A stretch of DNA of 49,898 nt from an uncultured bacterium (GTDB lineage: Bacteria; Bacteroidota; Ignavibacteria; Kapaibacteriales; UBA2268): positions 1 to 49,898 of the forward strand of contig CALLXS010000108.1 of the NCBI GenBank assembly GCA_937875295.1, in the 5' to 3' direction. Positions 25,446-35,681 of this stretch are shown here, one piece after another (positions within the stretch are counted from its first letter, which is position 1; each line of letters opens with the position of its first letter). The position numbers were made by a program, and so were the translations under genes. The notes under the pieces were generated by a model. That model was not told the DNA's origin, did not search any database, and worked only from the letters and a program-made list of their open reading frames with translations.

Positions 25446-26186
25446 ATGGAAGATAACAACAAAGACGAAATTCTATACATCGATTCTGATGAAAATAAAC
25501 CTGCAAGTCTTACAGAGAAATTGAACTTGCACCTTAGAAATAATTACAAGCTATGGATATATATAGTTATTGGAATTATTTTATTAATTGTGATAATTTA
25601 TTTCGCTTTTAATTATATTAAAAAGAATAAAGAGAAAGATATTGAAGAAGCAGGTACTGCGATTACTCGGCTAATGTCTGCATATAATCAGAAGGATCCA
25701 CAAAGCATTCAATTAGCTCTTTATGGGAATAAATCAATAGTAATTAGAAATAAACCTTTAATAGGATTTATTGAAATAGCTAATAAATATGATAATGTAC
25801 CTCAAGGTAAATTAGCTGCTTTTTATGCTGGAAATTTATTATTTGGCGAGAAAAAATTTAGCGAAGCAGAAAAATTTTATAAAAAAGCTTTAGATTCTGA
25901 TTCGAAATTAGTACTACAAGGTGCTTATGCAGGATTAGGCTCTATTGAAGAAAATAAAGGTAATTTCCAAAAAGCTATAGATTACTATAAAGATGCAGTA
26001 GATAACCATACAGATTATGGCTCTAAAAATCGCTATGAATACTATATGGGACTATGCTATGAGAAATTAGGTAAAAAAGATGAAGCAATAAAAATTTATA
26101 ATGTAATTATTGGCGAAAACAAAAGCTACGAATTTGTAGGTAGAGCCAAAATGGGATTAATAAGACTTGGCACAATTATTGAGTAA
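25446..26186 (+). CDS. Membrane-anchored TPR protein (YfgM-like)
   Basis: This 246-residue protein has a hydrophilic start, one TM helix (about 37-57, 'LWIYIVIGIILLIVIIYFAF') and a periplasmic-type domain with tetratricopeptide repeats. The repeats include 'AAFYAGNLLFGEKKFSEAEKFY', 'GAYAGLGSIEENKGNFQKAIDYY' and 'YYMGLCYEKLGKKDEAIKIY'. The layout resembles YfgM/TPR_21 proteins that help envelope protein folding at the translocon. It lies just before the block of large exported proteins, which would fit such a role, but the link is only positional. Confidence 0.75.
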   Translation: MEDNNKDEILYIDSDENKPASLTEKLNLHLRNNYKLWIYIVIGIILLIVIIYFAFNYIKKNKEKDIEEAGTAITRLMSAYNQKDPQSIQLALYGNKSIVIRNKPLIGFIEIANKYDNVPQGKLAAFYAGNLLFGEKKFSEAEKFYKKALDSDSKLVLQGAYAGLGSIEENKGNFQKAIDYYKDAVDNHTDYGSKNRYEYYMGLCYEKLGKKDEAIKIYNVIIGENKSYEFVGRAKMGLIRLGTIIE

Positions 26187-26212
26187 AATTACTCTACTTA
26201 GACTGTACGTAA

Positions 26213-26242
26213 GTAAATGTTAAATCATTTACACAGTTTTTT
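26213..26242 (+). terminator. Weak hairpin with T-run after the TPR gene
   Basis: GTAAATG (26213-26219) and CATTTAC (26226-26232) form a 7-bp stem with a 6-base loop, followed within four bases by six Ts. It could be a weak terminator, or the same palindrome could be an operator for the downstream surface-protein block. Confidence 0.4.
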
Positions 26243-26380
26243 GTATTTTGATAAAATTGATAATTATTATATATATAGATAGTAAAAAATAATAATTGCA
26301 TTATATTATAAATAAATAGAAAATTGAAAATAATAAATAATAATATTTTTTTAAATAACATTTTGTATAACGGAGGTTAT

Positions 26381-29300
26381 ATGCGTCGATTGTTTCGTAT
26401 GAGTACACTTGCGGTACTATTGTGCATAATGGGCTTTAGCTCAGGATACGCAGTAGATAAACCGTTAGCACTTGTCGGTGGGCGAATAGCTCCCGGTGAA
26501 GTACGTGTGTTCTCTAAAGATACTGTTTATCAGGTGTATAAACAACTCACCATAGCAGGTACTCTTATAGTAGAACCGGGTACAACCGTGATGTTTGCCC
26601 CAAATGGCAGAATTATTGACTCTACAGGCGGTAGATTTATTGCTGACGGCTTTGCCGGAGCAACTTATACTGCAAAGCCCGATGGTCAAGACCCAATGCC
26701 TACTTTGAATAATAAAGGCTGGACTGGCTATGCAGATTTAAATTATTTCTTGTATGATGGTACTATTAAAAGAACCACCCCACAAGAGCCGACCATCAAT
26801 AAAGCTAAAGAAGACTACGTGTTTAATGTAGTTCTTGATCTTAGCACAAGAAGATTGGTAAATGCTGTAAGCTTGAATGGTAAATCCTTTAACTTGGGAC
26901 CAAATCAAGTAAGTCTTCCTTTCGAAAAAGCTATTATCTATTATCTATCAGGAATTGCAGAAGTATCTGATCCTGTAAATGATATTAGAAATAATTCTTC
27001 TTGGAAGAGAGCAAATGAATCAACTACGATTCAGGTTGTTCCAGAAAAAATTAAATTTGTTGGTCAAGTTACTAACAATTTTACACGTGAAAAAGGACAT
27101 ATCATAGTTCTACCAGGTGCTAGTGCAGCATTTTTTAGAAACTGTTCTTTTGAAAATATGCGTAAAGACACTACAGTGGATTACGTAAATTACTATGCAG
27201 AAGGCTCAATGCCAAACGCTGCTCAAGTAAATGCTGCAATGCTTAAATTAACCAATGGTAAAGGTGGTGCTATCACTACTTTCTCCTCTAGAACTTGGTT
27301 AGTAAATTGCGAATTTAATCATAACTTTGCAAGAAATGCTGCTGGTGCTGTACAAATTTTACAAACTCCAGTTGGATTCCCTGAAAATAACGATAAATAT
27401 AATGCATTAGCTGTTTATCCTGGTTCAAAAAATCCAGCATTAACAGAAATTGATGGAGAACCATCTAAAACTAATGCTAATATTAAAAGAATTGATAATT
27501 TAGATGAATCTTTAATTGATGAACCTAACTTTACTGATTATGAAAGACAAGCTTATGATGATGCTCGTCTATCTATGTTCTTAGGTAGAGTTCGTAATTT
27601 AAAATTCGGATATAATACTGCAAAATTAACTAATGTAAGAATTGCTTACTACGGTACTACTCCAGTCGAAGAAGATGACGAAGAATCCGTAGCTAATTTC
27701 CCACAAGTTATTGCTAACTATACAAAAGGTGGAGCGATGTTAATCGCTGGTCGCCCTGGTAAAGCTGGCGAAAATGTAATGGAAGTAGGTCTTGGTGTAA
27801 ATAGAACTATTAACATTATGAGTGCAGGTGGCGAAGAATTAGTAACTCTTACTCCTAACGACAGTGTTGAATTTACAGGTAACTATTCACAAAACTTCCA
27901 AAAGAACATTGGTTCTTTAGGTTCAATGGGTGGCGCTCTTTATTTAGGAGCAAATACTTCTTTAATAGTAGCTGGTAAATTTACTAATAACTATGCAAAA
28001 ACTCAAAATATGGAAGAACCAGATCTAGGCGTTCTAGCTGGTAATTATTCTCGCGGTGGTGCAATTTACCAAGAAAATACTCATGGTAGATTACAAGTAC
28101 GTGGATATTATACTGATGGATTTAACAAAATGGCTACTGAATTCATAAATAACTCTGCCGCTTCTGGTGGTGCTATTTATGTAGCAGGTAATGTTGATTT
28201 ATCAGCTTCACCGGTTGTCGGTGGTTCTGATGCATCTATTGCTACTCGCCATTATGGTTATGATATTAATTTTAGAGATAATAAAGCAACTGCTGAAGGT
28301 GGTGCTATATATACTGAAAGAAGTATGAGATTAAATGGTGCTGGTGGTTTAGTAGAAAACTCAGCTCCACTTTATGATGATACAAGAAGAATTGAATTCA
28401 CTAACAATGAAGCTGGCTTCACTGGTGGTGCTATTGCAATTGTTCTTCCATTCAAAGAACATTCTCAAATTCCAGATGAAAACAGAACAATACATTTCGC
28501 TAGAGCTTTAATAGAAAATAATAAAGTTGGTGAAACTGTATCTGCTTATAATAGAAAATTCGTTCGTGGTGGTGGTGGTGTTTATTCACAAACTGCAGAT
28601 ATGAACGTTGTTAAAGCTGTTGAATTTACAAAGAACTTAGTTAAAAATGGTAATGGTGGCGCTATTCAAATGGCTCACCCAATTTCATTTAAAGAAAGAT
28701 TCTTCGTATCTGACCTTGATCAAATAGTTTATGATGCTAAAGGCGTTGCTACAGATTTCGTATCAGTAGATGAACCATTTATTTTAGCTGATAAAGCTGC
28801 TCCTGCTGATCAAAGAATGCTTACAAGATTTTTAGATAATAGAGTAATGTGGGATGATGACATTTTAGCTTCTCAATCAGGTTCAGGTGCTACTCAAATT
28901 ACTTCAGGTACTCTTACTACAGGCCATAACATTAATGCAATTGAATTTATCGATGATGCAAATGGTTTCGCTGTAGGACAAGCTGGTACAATTATTAAAT
29001 TATCTCAAAGCGGTCAAATTTGGCAATACCAAAACTATTCATTCCCTTATAACTTTAAAGCAATTCATTTTGCAACAAATAGAATTGGTTATATCGCTGG
29101 CGATAGAGGTTTAATTTTAAAAACTACTGACGGTGGTACTTCTTGGAGAATAGTTAATCAACCTGTAAATTCATTTGATATTAATGCTTTAACTTTCATT
29201 AACTCTAATGATGGTTATGCTGTAGGTCAAATGGGTAAAATGTTAAAAACAAATGATGGTGGTGAATCTTGGAATTTAATTCCAACAGGAACTGACAATC

Positions 29301-32300
29301 ACTTAAATAATGTTCGTTTCGTAGGCGTTAACAATGGTTATGCTGTTGGTAACAGAGGAACAATCTTAATTACTAATAATGGTGGTTTAGATTGGAACGT
29401 ATTAAATGCAAATACTTATAATGATTTTTATTCAATTTACTTCACAGATGCTACTACTGGTTATATCGCTGGTGATGGTGCTATTTATAAAACTACTAAC
29501 TCTGGTAATACTTGGGCTACTGTTTATAATGAACCAACAAAAACATTTAAAAGCATCTGGTTTACTTCTTTAGATAAAGGTTATGCTTATGGTCAAAGTG
29601 GTGCTTTAGTAAAAACTACTAATGCTGGTCTTACTTGGACAGCAGCTGATGTAAAAGTAAATGGAAATAAAGTTTATCATGATTTCAATGAAGTACATTA
29701 TCCAAAACAAAATATTGCTTTATTAGCTGCTAATTCAGGTGCTATGTTACGCACAACTGATGATGGCGAAACTTGGAATTATGTATTACCTTATGATGAA
29801 GCTTTCGTAGATGTAAAAAGATTCCATCCAGCAGTAAATATTCGTGAAAACGGTATAGGTCTCGGTGGCGGTATTTATATTTTAGATAGCGTAACTGTAC
29901 GTAATGAATTCAGAGATGATTATGTAAAATTCAACCGTGTAAGATTCCAAAATAATGAAGCTTATACAGGTGCAGCTATTTATTCAGATAACTATGACTT
30001 AAAGATGATTCTTCAAAGATCATTAGTTGCTAATAACAGAGCTTTATCTGATATCGGTATGAAACAAAATCATATTACTGGTCCTACATTAGATAAAAAC
30101 AAAGATAAAAGTATTGAAGGTAACTATGCTTCTTCAGATTTAGCTGGCGCAATTTTATACGGCGAAATCGAAGGTCCAGAACCTTACGTAGTAGGTTCTT
30201 GGGGTGCTAACTCAATGTATGATAATAGTGCAAGATTCTTAATTAGATTACCAGATGCTCCTGATACAAAAGGTACATTAGCTGGTAGAAGACCAGGTCC
30301 TGGCGGAATCGACACTTTAAGAGCTAACTATTGGGGTAGAACAGAAGCAGACGTTAATTTATTTATTCATAACTTAAAAGATTTAAATTATCTTGAAAGA
30401 GATTTCGCAAGAATGGAAACATTCTTTATCGAACAAGCAGATAAAACTTATTTATCTTATGTATTCGGTGCTGAAGGAACTACTGATACTTTAAATCAAG
30501 GTCCTTTCGAGAGAAATGGAACTTATACAACTGCTAATTCAACAGATGAAGTTATTGCAAAATGGCAATATGTACCAGTAGCTTTAAGAAATGTTAGTCC
30601 TGATCAAGAAAATGATGCAGATGCTAATACTATTCCAGAAAAATTCTTAATGAGCTATAAAGTATATGATATGTATGATAAAGGTACTGATATTAAAGTA
30701 GCTGACTACTCTAATAGAAGAATGAGTCCAATTGAAGATTTTGCTGTAGGTATTCCTCCAGTAATTATCACTCATGATGATACTTTACATCCAAATAATG
30801 CTACTTATGTAAGAAGATATACTCGCGATCCAAAAGTTGTTGAAATGCGTGATCCTGAAACTGGTAATTTAAAATATCCTATGGTTGCTGCATTGCAACA
30901 AGAATGGAAACCAGATCCAAGATTAGCTGATAATGGTGCTTATGGTTATTACCATCCAATAGGATATCCATTATTCTTAGAAGCAGAAATTAACTATGAT
31001 GGCGAAGCTAACATTGCTAACAAAGATTTAAGAACTTTAAATGAAACAGTATTCTTCGTAATTAATGAAACTACTGGTGACTTTATCAGAACAAATCTAA
31101 AACAAGTATCTGAAGATAATGGTTTAACTCATAATAAATTCAGATCAAGAGTAGAAATGCTTCCTGATATGACTAAGAGAAATCCACAAACTACTGTTCG
31201 CCGTTCAGCTGAAAAATTATTGAACTTAGGCGTTGGTGATATGTTATTATATTCTCTAAGATCAAATCCAGTAAACGAAGATAGAAGTACATTAAAAGGT
31301 AGAAAATACTACGGTCCTCATACTCAAATGGGCGGTAAATATAGCAATCCATCTGAACCAGGTATTTATGACTTATATATAAATAGAGATCATTGGGCTC
31401 CATCTAACAATAATACTGCTACATATTGGGCAGGTGAAAAATATCAAGCTTTACCAGTTGATACTGGTGATGTAGTAAGAATTATTTCTAGAACTGCATT
31501 ATGGAAATATGGCGTGGTAAGAGCATTTAACGAAGGTCTTGCATTCAAGATTTCAAGTGCTACAATGCCTCCAGTATTTACAGGTGATATCATTAGATTA
31601 GGCCAAGATACTATTACTAAAATTCAAAGAGATGATGTAAATGCAAATAGATTAGATACAATTAAAGTAACTGATTTCTTAAATAAGATTTGGGTTACTG
31701 AAGATAGAAATTATCCAGTATCACGCGGTATTTATAGCAGCAATTCGTTAGGTCAAGCAAAAGGTAGAGATTCTATCTTAGCTATTACAGCAATTGATTA
31801 TAACGGTTTCTATGATCCACGCAGTTTATTTGATTCTACATCTGCTTATTATGCACAATTAAGCTATTCATTAGAATTACCTCCAAACACTGGTATTTCT
31901 AAATGGTTACGTTACAATATTATTCCTTCAGGAACTAATTTAAGACCTAACTTAAAAGATGGCGCTAGAGGATTTATGGTACTTAAAGGTACTCCAATGA
32001 ATCCTTACGTTATCCCAGGTGGCGAAGAAGTAACTGTAACAGCTAGAAATTTTGCACCTTCTAAACAAACTATCGACTTACTAAGAAATATTTGGGGACA
32101 AGATACATTAGATAAATTTATCTATATATTCCCTCCATATTTCCACGCTCCTGAATATGATTTAGGCGAAAATGTAAGAAGAGCTAGATACTTACAACAA
32201 GATACAATTAATAATGCTTCAGATGCATTCTCAACTGCAAGAGCTAAATTTAGATTATTCGTAGCTGATAGTACTCCAAGATTCATTTCTTATAACGATA

Positions 32301-35300
32301 ATCCAAGAGTATTCTACAAAGATGTAAATTACACTCCTGAAAAAGATGTAGCACCTATTTATCAAGATTCTAATGATGTAAGAGTTATGCTTTTACCTTC
32401 AATCTATAGAAATGGGTTCTGTACTCTAACTGAAGATAATAAATTAATTGCCTCTGTTACTGATAAATTAAGATTCCAAGTAGATTTCAATACCGACGAC
32501 GAAGCTGAAGATTTTTGGGCTTCTAAAGAAGGTTGGGAATTTAAATATGGTAAAACATCTTATGGTTTCTATAACATAGCAGTTCGCGAAAATCCAAATG
32601 ATACAGCTATTATTGAAATTAGAAATCAAACTCGTCCAATTTGGATGAATGATCAATATATTTACAAATACAATAATGAAGATGCAGCTAGCCAAGATAA
32701 CTTCTTAGCTGATTACACTTCTCAAGGTAGATTAAATGTACGTATTGATAGTGCTGAAGCATTCCAATTATTAAGAATTGGTCAAGGCGCTAACATGGGT
32801 ATGAACCTTGATACATTATTTACAGTAGTTGCTAATGATGGTCATAGCGGTATGACAGCAATGCCAGTAGATGTATATGTAAATGTTAAACCATTTATTC
32901 AAGATATTGGTCAATTACCAGAAGCACAAGAAGATGTAGACTATAATCCAAACTTATTAGATACTAATAAAATGATTAAAGTTTATGATCCTAATACTGA
33001 TCAATTCCACAGATTTGAATTGATTTATCCAAATGATCTTAGAACAAGAATTCCAAAAGATCCTTGTTTCTCAGAAGCTGGATATTGGGACTTAACTGAT
33101 ATGAAGACTACTCCATCTTGGTTAAAGATTAATCCTCAATCAGGTTTACTATACGGAATGCCAACAATTAATGATAATATCAGAGAAGGCGTTGACGAAA
33201 AAGTAACTGTACTTGTATGGGATAGAATCAGACAAAGTGGTACTAAAGCAAATATTAAAGCTATTAAAAATAATGGAACTAGTTTATTTGCTGTAGGCGA
33301 TAAAGGTACAATTATTAAAGTTGATAAAACAGGCGGAAGCTGGGAATTTGTAAAAGTTTCTGGAACTGAAGCATTTAACTTAAATGATATTACTTTCGTA
33401 GGAAATGGTCAAATCGGTTATATAGCTGGTGATAATGGCTTAATCTTAAAAACAACTGACGGTGGTACTACTTGGAATATAGTAAATACTACTTATAGAA
33501 TATACAACTTAAATTCAATTGAATTTAAAGACGACAACAATGGTATTGCAGCTGGTCAAAATGGTAACGCAGTTTTAACAAATGACGGCGGTACTACTTG
33601 GTCAGAAATTAAGAAAATTAATACTGAATATGTAAACACTAGTGAAATTGCTAAAGTTAAATACTTAGGTTTAGATAAATATTTATTAGCTGGTACTTAT
33701 AACTATGCAGAAATCATTACTTCTGATGGTATGAATGTACAAGCTGTTAATCCTCCATTAAGTGGAAATATAAGAGATATTTATCAAATTTCTGCAAATG
33801 ACTTTATTTTAATTACAGCTAATGCTGTTTATACTTCAAATGATGCTGGTACTACATGGACTAAACAAAATGTTACTCATCCAGGTGCTAACTCATTCAC
33901 ATCAATCGGTTATTATGAAATTAATGATGATGCTGGATTCAATGGAACTAAATCATCTGTAATTTATATTACTGGTAATAATGGTACTTTATATGTATCA
34001 CGTGATGGCGGTAAAACATTCTTAACTGCAAATGCAAATACTTTAAATGCTTTATATAGAGTTAGATTCAACAATAGAGATGAAAACATAACTAAGAATA
34101 TTAATGATTTAGTTATGATTGATGAAAATAATGGCTTTATTGTTGGTAACGAAGGTATGATTGCTAAGATAGTAAGAACTCAAAATATCGTTGAATATAC
34201 TGATAATATGGGTAATATCGTACAAGATACTACAGTTAATATTAATCCTACAGTAATTACAACTAAAGAATTTGATATGTTATCAGATTTGAAACAATTC
34301 AATATGAAAGTAAAGAGAGCAGATCACTCTCCAGTATTAACTGGTTTAGTTAAATCAGGATGTTTCGATTACACTGTAAGTGGAGCATTAAAAGATACTC
34401 TATTCGTAATGGATTTAGATTTATTAAGACCTGTAGCTGATGAATTCGTAGTACTTACAGTTATTGATCCAGTTAGCGACAAATGGGAAATTATTAAAGA
34501 TACTATTAAACCAGAAGATGCATGGGAATTAGATCTAAATGGTAATAGAGTAGCTAAGAAGAGAATTCCATTTATTTTAAGATTTAACGGTTCTTTAAAT
34601 GAATTAGGCTTAGATAACATATTTACAGTAAAAGTACAAGCAAAAGATTCAAAAGGTAATACAACAGTATATGAAATAGTATATAGACATATGCTAACTC
34701 CAGACTTTATTAGCAAAATTACAGTAGCTAATAATAATGGTGATTCTCAAATACTTGAATGGGGTACTGCTCCATATACAGATGCTGAACCTGTTACTAC
34801 AGGTGATGGTAATGATGACCATGCAATCGGTATGCTTGATTACAACTATTGCGAATATGAAATTGCTCCGACTCCAGATAAGAAAATCTTTGATTCAAGA
34901 TGGATTATTCCAACTAGAACTGGTACATTATTAAATATCCAACCTAGAGCTGTCTCTGGTGAAGCTTGCCAAAGAGTGTACAAAAATACATTCCAAACTG
35001 GTGGAAACGTTGATGCAGTTGGTACTGGTAATTATGTTCCATTAAAGATCTCTTGGGATAGAAGCTTAATTCCTGCAATTGATAATGCTACAATTAATCC
35101 AGCTGGATCTTCTTGGTGGTTAGTTGATGCAACTTCAAATGGTAATTACTTCGCAATCAATATGAGTACTGGTTTAGGTAAAGTTATTGGTGATGCACAA
35201 CTTGATGTACAAGGTAACACAGTTATTCTAACATTAATGACAGTTGCCGTTGAAGGATTTAATATTATCTTTGACTGCACAAGTGGTATCGAAGGTGAAT

Positions 35301-35587
35301 TACCTACAGCTACTGGTATTATTAATGTAGCTCCAAGTATCGTATCTACAGATGCAACAGTTAACTTCGGTCTAACTGAATACGGTAGAGTTAAATTAGA
35401 AGTATATGACGCTCTTGGTAATTTTGTTAAGAATATCGCAGATCGTGATTACGTAGCAAGCAATAAATTATCTGCTCATTTCGATGGTAGAGATGCAGCT
35501 GGTAACTTATTACCAAACGGTACTTATACAATAAGAATGATAGCTGGCACAAACGTATCAACTTATCAAGTAAAAGTAATTAGATAA
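26381..35587 (+). CDS. Giant secreted protein: beta-helix with two inserted YCF48-like propellers and sorting tail
   Basis: The product is 3068 residues from the ATG at 26381, which has a GGAGG four bases upstream; a TTG 19 codons earlier is unlikely. Residues 1-24 are a signal peptide ending GYA. Residues about 25-840 form a right-handed beta-helix with many GGA[I/L/M] and FxxN turns (GGAIY, FINNSA, FRDNKA), like chlamydial Pmp and adhesin passengers. Residues about 849-1140 are a seven-blade YCF48/BNR-like propeller with 'GYxxGxxGxIxKTTDGGxxW' repeats. The helix pattern resumes near 1190 (FQNNEAYTGAAIY). At about 2244-2285 is a He_PIG-like Ig segment (SWLKINPQSGLLYGMP). A second seven-blade propeller follows (about 2289-2604). 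The last 85 residues are a FlgD-like/T9SS tail. It is likely a surface adhesin or matrix protein; the ligand is unknown. Confidence 0.88.
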   Translation: MRRLFRMSTLAVLLCIMGFSSGYAVDKPLALVGGRIAPGEVRVFSKDTVYQVYKQLTIAGTLIVEPGTTVMFAPNGRIIDSTGGRFIADGFAGATYTAKPDGQDPMPTLNNKGWTGYADLNYFLYDGTIKRTTPQEPTINKAKEDYVFNVVLDLSTRRLVNAVSLNGKSFNLGPNQVSLPFEKAIIYYLSGIAEVSDPVNDIRNNSSWKRANESTTIQVVPEKIKFVGQVTNNFTREKGHIIVLPGASAAFFRNCSFENMRKDTTVDYVNYYAEGSMPNAAQVNAAMLKLTNGKGGAITTFSSRTWLVNCEFNHNFARNAAGAVQILQTPVGFPENNDKYNALAVYPGSKNPALTEIDGEPSKTNANIKRIDNLDESLIDEPNFTDYERQAYDDARLSMFLGRVRNLKFGYNTAKLTNVRIAYYGTTPVEEDDEESVANFPQVIANYTKGGAMLIAGRPGKAGENVMEVGLGVNRTINIMSAGGEELVTLTPNDSVEFTGNYSQNFQKNIGSLGSMGGALYLGANTSLIVAGKFTNNYAKTQNMEEPDLGVLAGNYSRGGAIYQENTHGRLQVRGYYTDGFNKMATEFINNSAASGGAIYVAGNVDLSASPVVGGSDASIATRHYGYDINFRDNKATAEGGAIYTERSMRLNGAGGLVENSAPLYDDTRRIEFTNNEAGFTGGAIAIVLPFKEHSQIPDENRTIHFARALIENNKVGETVSAYNRKFVRGGGGVYSQTADMNVVKAVEFTKNLVKNGNGGAIQMAHPISFKERFFVSDLDQIVYDAKGVATDFVSVDEPFILADKAAPADQRMLTRFLDNRVMWDDDILASQSGSGATQITSGTLTTGHNINAIEFIDDANGFAVGQAGTIIKLSQSGQIWQYQNYSFPYNFKAIHFATNRIGYIAGDRGLILKTTDGGTSWRIVNQPVNSFDINALTFINSNDGYAVGQMGKMLKTNDGGESWNLIPTGTDNHLNNVRFVGVNNGYAVGNRGTILITNNGGLDWNVLNANTYNDFYSIYFTDATTGYIAGDGAIYKTTNSGNTWATVYNEPTKTFKSIWFTSLDKGYAYGQSGALVKTTNAGLTWTAADVKVNGNKVYHDFNEVHYPKQNIALLAANSGAMLRTTDDGETWNYVLPYDEAFVDVKRFHPAVNIRENGIGLGGGIYILDSVTVRNEFRDDYVKFNRVRFQNNEAYTGAAIYSDNYDLKMILQRSLVANNRALSDIGMKQNHITGPTLDKNKDKSIEGNYASSDLAGAILYGEIEGPEPYVVGSWGANSMYDNSARFLIRLPDAPDTKGTLAGRRPGPGGIDTLRANYWGRTEADVNLFIHNLKDLNYLERDFARMETFFIEQADKTYLSYVFGAEGTTDTLNQGPFERNGTYTTANSTDEVIAKWQYVPVALRNVSPDQENDADANTIPEKFLMSYKVYDMYDKGTDIKVADYSNRRMSPIEDFAVGIPPVIITHDDTLHPNNATYVRRYTRDPKVVEMRDPETGNLKYPMVAALQQEWKPDPRLADNGAYGYYHPIGYPLFLEAEINYDGEANIANKDLRTLNETVFFVINETTGDFIRTNLKQVSEDNGLTHNKFRSRVEMLPDMTKRNPQTTVRRSAEKLLNLGVGDMLLYSLRSNPVNEDRSTLKGRKYYGPHTQMGGKYSNPSEPGIYDLYINRDHWAPSNNNTATYWAGEKYQALPVDTGDVVRIISRTALWKYGVVRAFNEGLAFKISSATMPPVFTGDIIRLGQDTITKIQRDDVNANRLDTIKVTDFLNKIWVTEDRNYPVSRGIYSSNSLGQAKGRDSILAITAIDYNGFYDPRSLFDSTSAYYAQLSYSLELPPNTGISKWLRYNIIPSGTNLRPNLKDGARGFMVLKGTPMNPYVIPGGEEVTVTARNFAPSKQTIDLLRNIWGQDTLDKFIYIFPPYFHAPEYDLGENVRRARYLQQDTINNASDAFSTARAKFRLFVADSTPRFISYNDNPRVFYKDVNYTPEKDVAPIYQDSNDVRVMLLPSIYRNGFCTLTEDNKLIASVTDKLRFQVDFNTDDEAEDFWASKEGWEFKYGKTSYGFYNIAVRENPNDTAIIEIRNQTRPIWMNDQYIYKYNNEDAASQDNFLADYTSQGRLNVRIDSAEAFQLLRIGQGANMGMNLDTLFTVVANDGHSGMTAMPVDVYVNVKPFIQDIGQLPEAQEDVDYNPNLLDTNKMIKVYDPNTDQFHRFELIYPNDLRTRIPKDPCFSEAGYWDLTDMKTTPSWLKINPQSGLLYGMPTINDNIREGVDEKVTVLVWDRIRQSGTKANIKAIKNNGTSLFAVGDKGTIIKVDKTGGSWEFVKVSGTEAFNLNDITFVGNGQIGYIAGDNGLILKTTDGGTTWNIVNTTYRIYNLNSIEFKDDNNGIAAGQNGNAVLTNDGGTTWSEIKKINTEYVNTSEIAKVKYLGLDKYLLAGTYNYAEIITSDGMNVQAVNPPLSGNIRDIYQISANDFILITANAVYTSNDAGTTWTKQNVTHPGANSFTSIGYYEINDDAGFNGTKSSVIYITGNNGTLYVSRDGGKTFLTANANTLNALYRVRFNNRDENITKNINDLVMIDENNGFIVGNEGMIAKIVRTQNIVEYTDNMGNIVQDTTVNINPTVITTKEFDMLSDLKQFNMKVKRADHSPVLTGLVKSGCFDYTVSGALKDTLFVMDLDLLRPVADEFVVLTVIDPVSDKWEIIKDTIKPEDAWELDLNGNRVAKKRIPFILRFNGSLNELGLDNIFTVKVQAKDSKGNTTVYEIVYRHMLTPDFISKITVANNNGDSQILEWGTAPYTDAEPVTTGDGNDDHAIGMLDYNYCEYEIAPTPDKKIFDSRWIIPTRTGTLLNIQPRAVSGEACQRVYKNTFQTGGNVDAVGTGNYVPLKISWDRSLIPAIDNATINPAGSSWWLVDATSNGNYFAINMSTGLGKVIGDAQLDVQGNTVILTLMTVAVEGFNIIFDCTSGIEGELPTATGIINVAPSIVSTDATVNFGLTEYGRVKLEVYDALGNFVKNIADRDYVASNKLSAHFDGRDAAGNLLPNGTYTIRMIAGTNVSTYQVKVIR

Positions 35588-35600
35588 TATTATAATTAAA

Positions 35601-35632
35601 AGGTTTTCCTCCTGAGAAATTAGGAGGAAGAC
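35601..35632 (+). other. Strong hairpin between giant gene and next cargo gene
   Basis: GGTTTTCCTCCT (35601-35612) pairs along its full 12 bases with AGGAGGAAGACC (35621-35632), with one G-U pair and an 8-base loop. No T-run follows. The position, 14 bases past the stop and 50 before the next start, suggests an RNA processing or 3'-end-protecting element within an operon. Confidence 0.65.
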
Positions 35633-35681
35633 CGATATTTAACAAAAAGAAAATAATTTAAATAAATAAATGGAGACTATA

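Noticed and set aside
26324..26380. TTG-initiated 19-codon extension of the giant protein
   Set aside because: The ATG at 26381 has a strong GGAGG and begins a standard signal peptide; the extension would bury it.
27250..28700. Repeated GGTGGTGCTAT-like motifs as a possible direct-repeat or CRISPR array
   Set aside because: They are codons for the GGAI turns of a beta-helix, with irregular spacing and an uninterrupted reading frame.
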